Positions 12,001 through 21,800 of a stretch of 64,000 nt of DNA are shown here, piece after piece (the first letter of the stretch is position 1; every line of letters begins with the position of its first letter). Under the pieces are notes generated by a model that was not told where the DNA came from, made no database searches, and saw only the letters and a list, made by a program, of their open reading frames with translations. The position numbers and the translations under genes are program-made. Source of the DNA: Moniliella sp. 'wahieum' (lineage: Eukaryota > Basidiomycota > Moniliellomycetes > Moniliellales > Moniliellaceae); NCBI GenBank assembly GCA_003971905.1, contig RSEE01000072.1:302224-366223 (forward strand), in the 5' to 3' direction.

Positions 12001-12442
12001 ATGCCATCCGCACCGGACGAAACACCGCAGCACGTGAGCGGGTACATTGAGCCTCCCCCAGAGCACCCGTCCGACGCGCAGCAGCTCGACTTGTCTTCCG
12101 GCTCGGCCAACCTCAAGTTTGACCAGCTCGGTCCGCTCGTCGTCAACTCCAATGGGGTACGTGCTTGCTCCATCTTGCTTGCTACCTTTGTTGGTGGCCT
12201 TGCCAGCGTGTGGTGTGGTTCACAGACGATCGTACCCTGACCTTTGCCTTCTCGTGCCTTGCCTTGCCTCGCCCCCGTGCCCATACCCATACCCACAGAC
12301 CCTCTCGAGGATCGAGAACTGGGCCAAGATGACCGAACTGGAGCGGGAGCGCACGCTGCGCGTGCTGGGCAAACGCAACCAGCTCCGTGTCGCTCAGCTG
12401 CGCGAAGAAGACGGGAAGACAGAGACGGACACGCCTCAATAA
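12001..12442 (+). CDS. Small conserved fungal protein with a TLSRIxNW motif, function unknown
   Basis: Two exons, 12001-12156 and 12299-12442, separated by a 142-nt intron (GTACGT...ACAG), giving 99 residues without a frame break. The core LKFDQLGPLVVNSNG|TLSRIENWAKM followed by ERERTLRVLGKRNQLR is, from memory, a pattern widely conserved in small uncharacterised fungal proteins; the intron falls exactly inside it. The N-terminus is acidic and disordered and the C-terminus is charged. No catalytic residues are evident. I cannot assign a function. Confidence 0.75.
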
Positions 12443-13740
12443 GTCGCCCTGCACAGTAGTGACCGACCTGCTTTCCGCCGTTCGTTTTTGCTACTCCTCC
12501 TCCTACTGCTGCGGTTGCTGCGGTTGCTGCTTCCAGGCAGAGAGCGGGTGGCACCATATACGGTGAAATGAGGCAGAATTACCGCCTGTTGAGTTGCCAG
12601 GGGTAAGATTGGCCGGCCCGGATGAATGTTTCGTCGTTAATCCCACTCACCGAGACGCGAGATGAGATTGGGTGTGGCATGCTCGTCTATAGCTTAGGTG
12701 TGTGTGAGGGGGGAGGATGAGGCGGACTGGGCTGTTTTGGTTGTGGAGGGGAGCGTATGTCAAGGCAGAGGACGGATGCGGGTAGCGGGAGGTTGGTGTG
12801 CCGCGCTACACTCCGGGTACTGGACCAGCCTGCCTCACGCCCGGTCAGCGTACCGCGTTCGCACATGGCAAGAGGGGGCTCCGCCCGTGGGCGCAGTCCG
12901 AGTACGTGCTTGATGGGCTGCACCAAGTAGCTGTAGCTTAGTCTGGATCGCTGCAAGGCCAGCGAGGGTGTCTGTTTGCTTCTTCATCTCTGTGTCTCTC
13001 TTGTTGCTCGCAGCCTCTTGTTTCGCTCAAGGAAATGTACTTTGCGTGCGACTTGGGCTCTTTCTTGCAGTGCGGATGCTCAGCCGATCAGACGCTCAAG
13101 AAGATCAAGGATTAGGACAAGGACAAGGACAAGGAGACAGCGTGCCGCCTTCTCCACTGGGATAATGGCTCATTCGTGGTCACCTGGGAAACACTGCAGG
13201 CGCGGGAACTCGTGCTGTTCCCCCACTTTTTCTTCTCGGGCCTCACGAACGCTACTTAGCCTGTTTTCTCTTTTGCTTTGACGTTGATCCAGCGATCTGG
13301 TCCCGGGCCAGACCCCCTCGCTCAGTGCAGTCGTTAACCCATGGGGTGGTCTGCCCCATAGTCTTGGCCCTGAGCTTTACTCGACGTGGGGGTATATTTG
13401 TAGTCGACCAAACATCCAAGCAGGAGAACTTACACATTCAAACTCCCCTCCTGACGCGATTCTCACTGACTGTTTTTGAGGCTGCAGCTGCGTCCCCCCG
13501 ACTACAAGAAGTTTCCTTCTATTCGCAACTATTTCCTGAAGGGTTACAACACCTTGCTTCGCCTTGTCCGTGTCTTTGCTGTCAAAGCATCACATTTTTA
13601 CAGGCAACAGCCTGTTGAACAGCTTTTGGTTCTCCAATCCACGCTGCACCAGCGCGTCAGCATTGGAAGAATAGTTCGAGACGTGGGCACAATTAGAGGC
13701 AACGAGTGGTGTTGTTATTTTGGGGAGGGGCATGCAGGTC
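12443..13740. other. Unexplained stretch with possible degenerate HSF-like coding fragments
   Basis: No complete gene can be built. On the + strand a fragment at 13034-13256 reads MYFACDLGSFLQ, a stop, then DKETACRLLHWDNGSFVV and ELVLFPHFFFSG. The spacing of HW, GSFVV and FPHFF resembles the start of an HSF-type DNA-binding domain, but the recognition helix is not found. A further open fragment at 13480-13620 (PPDYKKFPSIRNYFLKGYN) matches nothing I know. There is also a GGACAA tandem repeat near 13115-13138. This could be a decayed or heavily error-affected gene. Confidence 0.3.
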
Positions 13741-14597
13741 TTATGCGGACGGCTGGGTCTCGGCCTCGGCTTCCGCCTCGGCTTGAGCCGCACGCGAGGC
13801 CTCTTCATCGTCGGAAATCTCCTCGGCATAGACATCGGGGTGCTTGCGGAAGCAGGTCTGCATGTTTTGGAACTTGTCCACACAGTTGATCCCCTTGGGC
13901 TCTTCCTCACTAAACACAAAGCAGCTGAACGCCAACTTGAACTCTTCCCCACACGGGCCGTGGGCCATGCCACCGAGGCAAGGGCAGTCCCAGTTGATCT
14001 GGCCCGTAAGCGGGTCAAACGCCGCCGACTGAGGCTCGTCCGACAAGGCAGCCTCGGCCTCGGCCTTCAAGGTAGCCAGTTCGGCGTCGACAATAGCTTC
14101 CGCCACCTCCTCGACCGCCTCGGCATCTAGCATTGCGGATTTCGGATTTGACGGAGTCAGTTTCGTCCCGGTCACGCGCCACGAGAGACGCAGGCAGAGG
14201 GGGATAGTGACGTACCTTGTCCCTCCACGGAGAACTGATCGACGGTCTGCTCAGACTCATTGATGATCGCAATCCGCTCGTGGTACGTCTTGCGACGGGG
14301 GGGCGCGTTGGCGCTGGACGAGGGGTGGGTGTAGGACTCTTCCTGCTGCTGCGGCGCGGCGGCGGCGGCGGCGCGGGTGATGTGGGAGAGACGCTGGTCG
14401 TAGCTGGAGCGGCCCTCGAGGTGCAGCGGGGGCGCCGCGGCGAGGTAGAGGCCCGTGGCCGCGAGGGCGACCGTGGCAGCGGCGGCGGACCAGCGGGCGG
14501 TGGGGGCGGCAGCGGGGCGGGCGGCAGCGGCGGTGGACACAGCGCGGACGCCGTGTGCGAGCGACGGACGCAGGGCGGCGCGGAGGGGGGCGAGCAT
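13741..14597 (-). CDS. Mitochondrial intermembrane space import oxidoreductase Mia40
   Basis: Catalyst of oxidative folding and import in the intermembrane space. Exon 1 (14216-14597) encodes an Arg/Ala-rich presequence [20 protein letters not shown] and a hydrophobic anchor ([18 protein letters not shown]). After an 89-nt intron (14127-14215) exon 2 (13741-14126) encodes the domain: redox motif CPC ([11 protein letters not shown]), then twin CX9C ([11 protein letters not shown] and [11 protein letters not shown]) and an acidic tail ending ETQPSA. Total 768 nt, 255 residues, no frame break. The membrane-anchored form is the fungal type. The in-frame ATG at 14642 is an alternative start; 14597 is preferred because the presequence follows it directly. 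Divergent from the hypothetical gene to the right. Confidence 0.93.
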
Positions 14598-14738
14598 GGC
14601 GCAGACACGGGCGGTGGGGGCAGGCCAAGCAAGCCCCACCAAGAAGCCGCCGGGAGCAGACGGTTAGGTGCCAGCGCAGCCAGCCGGCGCTACCCGGGCT
14701 TACGCTAGGGCTAACTCCCACACAGCCCCCGTGCCTGG

Positions 14739-15850
14739 GTGGCAAGGACGGAGTTAAGCGCGCCCGGTCACGTGCCCCAGGTGCGCCTGCCCTCCGTCTG
14801 CTTCCGCCCGTCGCGTCGGCTGGCGGGGATCGTCGCCCTCGTCCTCGCCCTCGCCCTCGCCCTCTCCGTCGCCTTGCCGCCCGCCATGGCGCCCACCTTG
14901 GCCCCCGCACGCGAGCTCATCGTCCGCGCCCCTGTCCTTGCCCGCGGCGCACCCCCCCCGCCTCCGCCACGCCAGACCCTCTTGATCCGCCCCCACCATG
15001 GAAGGCTGCCGCCGCCTCTGCGCCCGACGCCCGCCTTACATCTCCGCCGCCGAGTGGAACTCGCTGTTGGTCTGGGCCCGCGCCCAACGCGGCCCCCAAT
15101 GGGACGCGACCGGCATGTGCGTTCCCCCCCCCTGTTTTGCTTGGCCTCTGGGGAAAACGACAACACTGCGCATGCGCGCCCGCTGTGCTAAGGCCGTCGT
15201 CCGGGCGAAGCGACTGACTGACTGACTGATGGCCTCACAGGTGGCAGGTGGCCCGCTTCTCCGACGAGTACTACGGCTTTGGTGGCAACCCGCGCCAGAT
15301 CGATCTGCCCCCCGATCCCCATGATCCACTGGAGGCAGAGCATGCTGCCTTCCCTCCGCCAGCACACACCATCCCGCCCAACGGCGCTGCGCCTCGCCCC
15401 CCCTACCCTGCCCGGGCAACGGCAGACAGCCAGAGCAAGAGCAAACTCGCCCCCGACAGCTCCACGCCCTTGCTCCTGACCAGCAATGGTCTGCTCTCGT
15501 GGCTGGGTACAGCGATGAGCCGGACCACGCCCCTCCTGCTCCTGCTCCTGCTTCTGCTTCTGCTCCTACTCCTGCTCCCGTTCCCCAGCGTCCACCCCCA
15601 TCTCCAGGGGCGCGGACGAGCATATGCAGACGTGGTAGACCAAACTATGCGGGGATGGTCGATCTGCTTCTCCTTTTCACGTGCGTCTCCTTTCCCGTCT
15701 AGGCTGCGGGCTGGGACGCGCAATTGGTCGTATCGTCCTCTGCACACTGGGTTCGTCGCACCGCGGCACAGAATCCCCGCGCGTTGAACCGATGTTTCTG
15801 CCCTGGTGCGTGGGCCGACCGGGTGGCAGGAAAGGGGGGAAAGCAGATAC
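14739..15850 (+). CDS. Hypothetical protein, start uncertain, at least two introns
   Basis: I do not recognise the family. The clearest part is RRPPYISAAEWNSLLVWARA followed by a spliced junction: the intron with GTGCGT...CACAG (about 15117-15240) joins into MWQVARFSDEYYGFGGNPRQ, then a Pro-rich stretch. A second intron (about 15658-15703, GTCGAT...TCTAG) joins PNYAGM to AAGWDAQLVVSSSAHWVRR, continuing RALNRCFCPGAWADRVAG. An upstream ATG at 14739 leads into a strongly hydrophobic stretch (about 14815-14890) that could be a signal anchor. Frame changes are needed near 14990 and in the Pro-rich part, so the N-terminus and the end are approximate. Confidence 0.4.
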
Positions 15851-16538
15851 GGTCGTGATGAAGTTGGGTGGGCCCGCATTGTCCTAAATTCACCGCTCCC
15901 ACGTGAACTGGCCAAGAGGGAAAGGTCTGGCATTCTTTTCTTCTTCGCCCCACTCTGTTTCTTCTGTTCCGACCTTTCTCCCGCACATGATCCTGATCGT
16001 GCGCGGACAACTGTCTGTATCCCATCTGGTCCTCTGTCCGACCCTATCCAGTTGGCACAGATGCGCGCGACCGTGTCTGAACCCCATGCTGAACCTGCTC
16101 CTTGTATCTCCGGCGACCTCTATCCACTACACCCACAGTAGAGCGCGCTCCTTCGTTTAGTTATGACTGGATTACCTTCTCCCCCAGCCCAGCATAGCAT
16201 CGCTTCCTAGCACTTTATAGGTAGCTTCTGATGATGAGACTTGAGGGGACGGGGGCTAGATTGACACTCCATTGCACTGTTCGGGCTAACCAGCACAGAG
16301 GGGGAGGTACATCCATCAACATTGTGGTTGTCCTCAGGTGTCGGGGGCGCATACACGTACTGCTTATTCGGCACCGCCTTCATCTCGTTTGGCGCGCTTG
16401 CCAGTGAATCTTAGCAGGGATCGGCGTCACGTCCATCACGACCTTGATGGAAAAGATGGAAGCGGCAGAACCGGAACCAAACAATTCAGGTCCATCAGGG
16501 GAGCCCACCCCCCTCCGTCAAGGCGACCTGCTCCATCC
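15851..16538. other. Intergenic DNA between convergent genes; nothing recognised
   Basis: Lies between the 3' ends of the hypothetical gene (+) and the LDAH-type gene (-). I see no domain-bearing frame, no RNA gene and no obvious repeat. Confidence 0.5.
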
Positions 16539-18022
16539 TTACTTGTCTACCAGACCATGGTCGTGGGCCAACCAATGCGCCGAGATGCGCGCCATCTCCG
16601 CCGAATCTGCCGCGTAGGAGACAGAAGATAGTCAGCACTCTCACGCCCCGATTTCTTCTTTTCCTCCCCGCCCCCTTCCTCCCTCGGCACACCACTAGAC
16701 TCACACTCCAGGCAGAACGCATGCGGCATCCCCACCTCACACACCGTGGCCGTCCGAACCGGCAACTGCTCGCCTTCCTCGTCCACGTCGTGCGCGGTGC
16801 GGGGGGTGGCACCTGGCTGTCCTTCGCCTTTGTGCTGGCGACCACCTGCTCCCCCTCCTCGTGCGTCAGCGCCTGCACAATCGCCTCGCTCTCCTCGTCC
16901 GGAACGCCAGCGACATGCGCAGGTACATGAACGGCCGGGTGTACGCGCGTCGGCAACAACTTGAGCACTTGCTCCGAATGTGTCCGGATCCACTCGGGAA
17001 CCCAATGGTCCCGATCGCCAGCGGCCCAATAGCTACGAACCACACCAGCCTTGCGTCGCGCCGGCGTCGTCCCGGCGCGAGAGACGGGTGGGTAAATGTC
17101 AGCAGTGCCTCAATCGTCTCGGCGGGTACATCCCCAATCTCGTCAAACTCCTCCAGCGCCATTCGCAACGCGTTGGTAACGGCCCCGGGCGTCGAAAGCA
17201 GTGTCGCTGTCGTCTCGTCGTCGGCCGCGCTGGGCGTCAGCGATTGCCCCGTGATCCAATGCACCAACACGGCAAGCCAATAAAAGGGCAGCACACTGAG
17301 AAGCAGGCAGAAGCCCTGCGCGATCTGCCGGAAGGGCCAAGACGCAAGAACCTGGGAGAACGAAACGAAGAGCACAGAGTCAGTACGAAACCGCGGCTGG
17401 GCCAGGCTCGGCGTCTCCTCGCTCTCAGCACGGGTGGAGGACGAGAAAGACCAGCTGGGAAGGAGGCCGGCGCCAATACGTACTCGGATCCCGGGCGCAT
17501 TGGGCGCCGAACCAATATGGGCAACGGTCGGGAAGAGCAGATGCAGGCCATCCAACTGCGCTGCGCGTTGTTTCAGTATCTCGAGCAGCATGTACGCGCC
17601 CACACTGTGGCCACACAGCACCACCTCCACCTCCTCGCCTGGCTCCCCCGCGCCCAGACGCGGGTAGGTGGCACGAATGCGATCGACAATGCGAACTTTG
17701 TGCTGGATCTGGTCTTGCAACGAGCACCGCACCGGCTGCGACCGAGGCACCGTCCGCGGCAGCGCCGTGTGGCCCACATGTCCCACTGCCAAAATCTCCA
17801 CGCGGCCTTGGAGCAGGGATGGGCGTGCAGGCGCGAGAGGTAGTCAAGGTAGTAGCTCGGCAGACCGGGGTTGCCGGGGACAAGGAGCAGGAACAGGTTC
17901 GGCCGCTGGGCCACCGCAGGACTGCCGCGGGCGCCGACACACGGCCACCAGAGCGCCTCCGCCCCCTCGCACGCGGTCACCAGCGGCAACGACAGCCCGC
18001 CCAAGAGACCTTTGCTTGCCAT
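16539..18022 (-). CDS. Lipid droplet-associated hydrolase (LDAH/DUF2305 family)
   Basis: Alpha/beta hydrolase of the lipid droplet-associated family. Reading from 18022 (MASKGLLGGLSLP), the frames give FLLLVPGNPGLPSYYLDYLS, equivalent to the LVIPGNPG...FY oxyanion region of LDAH. The nucleophile elbow is CGHSVGAYMLLEILK, a hydrophobic stretch follows (FCLLLSVLPFYWLAVLVHW), then the acid region AAGDRDHWVPEWIRTH and the histidine motif EVGMPHAFCLE. A short last exon, preceded by an intron at about 16594-16715, adds SAEMARISAHWLAHDHG and the stop at 16539. At least three frame changes are needed. All three expected catalytic elements are visible. The tRNA-Leu gene lies about 300 bp upstream on the same strand. 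Confidence 0.85.
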
Positions 18023-18330
18023 GGGAAGGGGCGAACCAGCAAGTGAGGTGCGAGGGATATGCCTGGGGGCGAAAGGGCAAACCCAAAGAGCCACCCTTTC
18101 GCGAGGACGGTTCCAACGCCTGGGAAATCTGTCCATGGCGGCTCGGAATTATTCAGGGTGATATATGATACGGTTTGTGTCTGTGCTGCGCAGGCGGTCG
18201 CTGTGCTACTGGGGCGGATACGCACCCACCTGCTGACGAGCACGGACAGTTTCGCTTGGATCGGAGCGCCCAAAGCGGGGCTGGAGAAGGGGAGGGGGCG
18301 CAGCAGGGGCCCACCACAACAACAAAAAGA

Positions 18331-18425
18331 TGACGAGAGTGGGATTCGAACCCACGCCCCGGAGGACTGCGGTTATGGAAGGGGATTCCTTAACACAGCG
18401 CGTTAGACCACTTCGCTATCTCGCC
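18331..18425 (-). tRNA. tRNA-Leu(AAG) with a short intron
   Basis: On the minus strand the 95-nt gene begins GGCGAGA and ends TCTCGTC plus discriminator A; the seven acceptor pairs form, with one G-T. The D arm is GCG...CGC and the T arm is GTGGG-TTCGAAT-CCCAC. The anticodon stem CTGTG/CGCAG leaves a 22-base loop. Removing about 15 bases (18373-18387) after position 37 gives a seven-base loop with T33 and anticodon AAG. A long variable arm and A73 fit leucine and argue against serine. Confidence 0.88.
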
Positions 18426-18660
18426 TTGCTGACGTCCAGCCTCCTCGTATCAACGGCAGTGCCGACAAACGATGGCAGTACGCCCTGTGGCATCTGTCCA
18501 CCTCTCCCCCTCGCCTGAGGCGACGAACTGGCTACCTCAGCTTGCTGTGCACAGCAAAGAACCTCTAGAGACCTGTCGACGAGACCAGCGAGCGGTTTCT
18601 ATCATACGATGCCATCACAGTCCTACCCGGGCCATCCCCATGCGTGTTGCGGTTGCTCCC

Positions 18661-20356
18661 CTAGTACGCCAGTGTCCGCATCATCTGTCCACCCCAATCC
18701 AGTCAGGTCAGTATCAGTATCCTCCACATCCGTCTGTCGGCCGCACAGCACATACCGCATCCAGCACGCGCACCACATCCGGCTTGTAAAAGTGCTCCTG
18801 GGTGTGCGGGAACGGAGTGTCGAACCCCCCCACCCGGCCAACGGGCGCTTCCAGCGACAAGAAGCAGTCCTCCTGCACCGCCGCCGCCACCTCGGCTCCG
18901 ACGCCCATGGTGACCGGCGCTTCGTGCACCACCACACAGCGTCCCGTCCGCTGCACAGCAGCCACCACTCCGTCCCGGTCCCAGGGAAGGATGGTGCGCA
19001 GGTCAATCACCTCCACCTGCGCCCCGGCCAAGGCAGCAGGCACATGCGCCTTGAGCGCTTCTGACGGCCGAGCCAACAGCTCCGCCGCAGCCACGCACGT
19101 GTGCACCGGCGCACCCCACGTGATCAGGGTTAGGTCTTGCCTTCCCGCACCACCTCAGCCGTGCTGAGCGAAGAGTGAACGCGTCGGTCGGGACTCCCTC
19201 GACGGCGGAACGGTAGAGCGCTTTGGGCTCCAGGAACACGACCGGGTTCGGGTCTTGGATCGAGGCCAGCAGCAGACCCTTGGCCTGCACCGGGCTGCGT
19301 GGGATCACCACCTTCAGCCCTGGTACGGCCATGAAGAATTGCTCGACCCGACTGGGAGTGGTACAGGGCACCATCTGCGACGACCATCCATCCATCCATC
19401 ACGCGTCATGTCAGCGACACAGCCAGCACCCCCCGCTTCCATGTTGGTGCGTGTACATGCACCCACCGAAAGAAAGATACGTACGCCCTACGCCCATGCA
19501 CGGTGAGCGAATGGTGAGCTTGCCCGCGGTGAATTGGCCACCCGAGCGATAGTTGTACTTGGCCGCTTCGTTGACGATCTGGTCAAAGGCAGGAAAGATA
19601 CTATCACAATGTCACAAGAGGGGTCAGGTTGGTCCCATCGTTTGTCCCTAGGGATCTGTAGGACAGCAACAGAGGAAGAAAGGGGGGGGGGGGCACATAC
19701 TAATCTGCAAACTGGATCTCCGCCACCGCCGTCTGCCCCATATCGCCAACCCGATTCCGAACCCGACGATGCCCTGTTCACATAGTGGCGTCTGCTCGCC
19801 CCGGCCGCCAGCGTCAGTACTCCGTTCCTCTCGCGTCCTGTGCCCATCCCCTTCTTCCAACCCAGATAGAGGCACATACATTGAACACGCGTTCCACGCC
19901 ATACCGTTCCGCCAACCCAGCCGTCGCACGGAACACGCCTCCAAACGCCACGTCTTCCCCAAACACACAGCTCGTCTCGTCGCGCGCCAGTATGCTCCAA
20001 CGCATCCCGCACCGCCGTGCACAGGTTGGTCTTGGCTACCTCCCTCTGCCCCGTCGGATGCGGGTCGAGAAAGTGGAGACCAGGCGTACGCAGCGCCATG
20101 CTCGCGTCCCATCGTTCAGCACAGAACCTACTGCCAAGCGCGATGGACGGGCGGGACGGGCTGAATGGGTGGTCAGAGAGGGCGCAGCATGCGGCGCGCC
20201 GGGGCTGGGGCGCTCGAGGCGCTTGGGGCGCTGGGTGCGATGGCCTTGGGTGCGAGCGGGTGGGGGCGGGCGGGGTGCGTGGGGCACGGTGCGTGCGACG
20301 GTGGAGAGCGAGCGAGCGAGGGCGGGGGCGGCGGCGGAGGCGAGGGGGAGACGCAT
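18661..20356 (-). CDS. Branched-chain 2-oxoacid dehydrogenase E1 beta subunit, mitochondrial
   Basis: Beta subunit of the thiamine-dependent E1 of the BCKDH complex, which degrades Val, Leu and Ile 2-oxo acids. The N-terminus [20 protein letters not shown] is a typical mitochondrial presequence. Family blocks follow in order: [120 protein letters not shown] and [16 protein letters not shown]. These match the branched-chain subunit, not pyruvate dehydrogenase. At least four introns, including 19375-19484 and 18685-18755. The last intron leads into a 24-nt final exon (18661-18684) encoding MMRTLAY, equal to the family C-terminus LRKMINY. Some frame changes are needed in the N-terminal third. 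Confidence 0.92.
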
Positions 20357-21800
20357 GGGCGATGGGAAGGGCTGGGCAGAGGCGTGGAGGAGAGAGAGGG
20401 ACGAAGGGGTGCGACGGCTTAAAAGCGTTTAACGTTTATCTGTCCAGCAGCCTCGGCTGGCCGAAGTAAGACAGGCGTGAGACACCCGCTGGTGTGGGGC
20501 CCCGGCAGGATCCGCCACTTGCCGCCCAAAGCCGAGCGGGCTGGGAGGCGCAGTGCGCGGCAGTGCCCTCCAGCGCCGCTTCTTATCGCCACTGGGCGCC
20601 CCATCCACAGCGTGCAGAGCCCCGGCTGGACGATGCCTGCTATGGCGCCCCATTCCACGTCCACGCTGCCCACGCCTCGCGACGCATCCCCCGTCTTGGT
20701 TGGGGCGACCGGTCCGTGAGACCGCAGGTCGAAATAAACGTCGGATTGCGCCGCAGAAGGGACGCCAGGGTGCGCCCACAGCCGTTCCGGACGAGCACCA
20801 TCGACACATTAATCTTGTGGACACCTGATCGTATCCAACCCGCCATGCTGTCCATGATCATCTGCGGCCTGCCTTGCGGGAGTGAAGCTTGAAGGTCGAG
20901 GCTGGACGAGGTGGCTATACACCGCCTACTCTCGCCCCTGTCTCCCCCACCTCTTCCCCCCCGCCTGAACAGCAGGTTCGACGGCATCGTCCCTGACTCT
21001 TCTGCGCGCGTCGATGACCAGATGCGATCGGAACTGCTGCGCTTCCACCCCTCGCTCTTCCTGCCCCTGTCCCGGCCCGGCCTAACCCGCGGTGCGGAGA
21101 GGTACACTGCCACTCGCCATTGAGGGCGCGAGCGTGTGGTCCCGGGCGCAACTGGTTGGGAAGCGGCAGCGCTGGAACACCCCCCTGCCTCTCCCTCCCG
21201 TCGGTGCAGGAGGCGATGCGGCAACTGTATCGGCCGGCCACATTTGGCTGGGCGTCGCCCACCTGCCTTCGGGCCTCCAGGGGTGGGCAAAACCAAAGAA
21301 AGAATGGTGCAAGCACACTGTGAGACGACGTTCCCGCTCGCAAACACAGAGACTGCATAGTATGGACTGCCGTGGCAGGGAAGGTCCTCGCCCCACGCGT
21401 GCTTCACCAATGTGCGCGCCGACGTGGAGGGAGGAGGGAGCCATGGGCAGCACCCATCCTCTCTTCCCTCCACCATCCTCCTCGCCCCCGCTGCTGCTGG
21501 GGCCAACGTCCGTACCAGCACTGGTCAGGGGGGCTAGGGGCTACCCTAGGTCTGGTACCGGCCCGGTCGAGGCTACAGGCTGGGACGGACGCTGGCCACA
21601 GCTCAACCGCGGAGCAGGACTGGCGGCCTGTCTTGGGGGGTTTCCGAGGGGTGGTTGAAACGCATACCGGATCGCCTCAAGTCACTTCCCATACCTACCC
21701 CCATTCCAACCCCCACCCCTCGTCTCTAGCGGCACACGATGAACTCACCGATCGTGCGTGCCAAGCCAGCAAACCGCCTCCGGAATCGGCATCGGCCGTC
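20357..21800. other. GC-rich stretch without an assignable gene
   Basis: Open frames on the minus strand (for example 20640-21521 and 20429-20824) contain no domain I recognise; fragments such as GVHKINVSMVLVRNG and KHAWGEDLPCHGSPYY suggest something coding, and in this window an indel-broken gene would look like this. On the plus strand FGPPGVGKTKERM near 21262 resembles a P-loop but nothing around it supports an ATPase. No call is made. Confidence 0.3.

Noticed and set aside
13590-14018. Other open frames overlapping MIA40
   Set aside because: They are shadows of the MIA40 exon, which shows the CPC and twin CX9C motifs in its own frame.
18661-20356. Assignment as pyruvate dehydrogenase E1 beta
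   Set aside because: [30 protein letters not shown] and AKGLLLAS are branched-chain E1-beta signatures; the pyruvate enzyme differs at these blocks.
21262-21300. P-loop-like FGPPGVGKT on the plus strand
   Set aside because: No Walker B, sensor or flanking ATPase sequence in any frame; most likely chance in GC-rich DNA.
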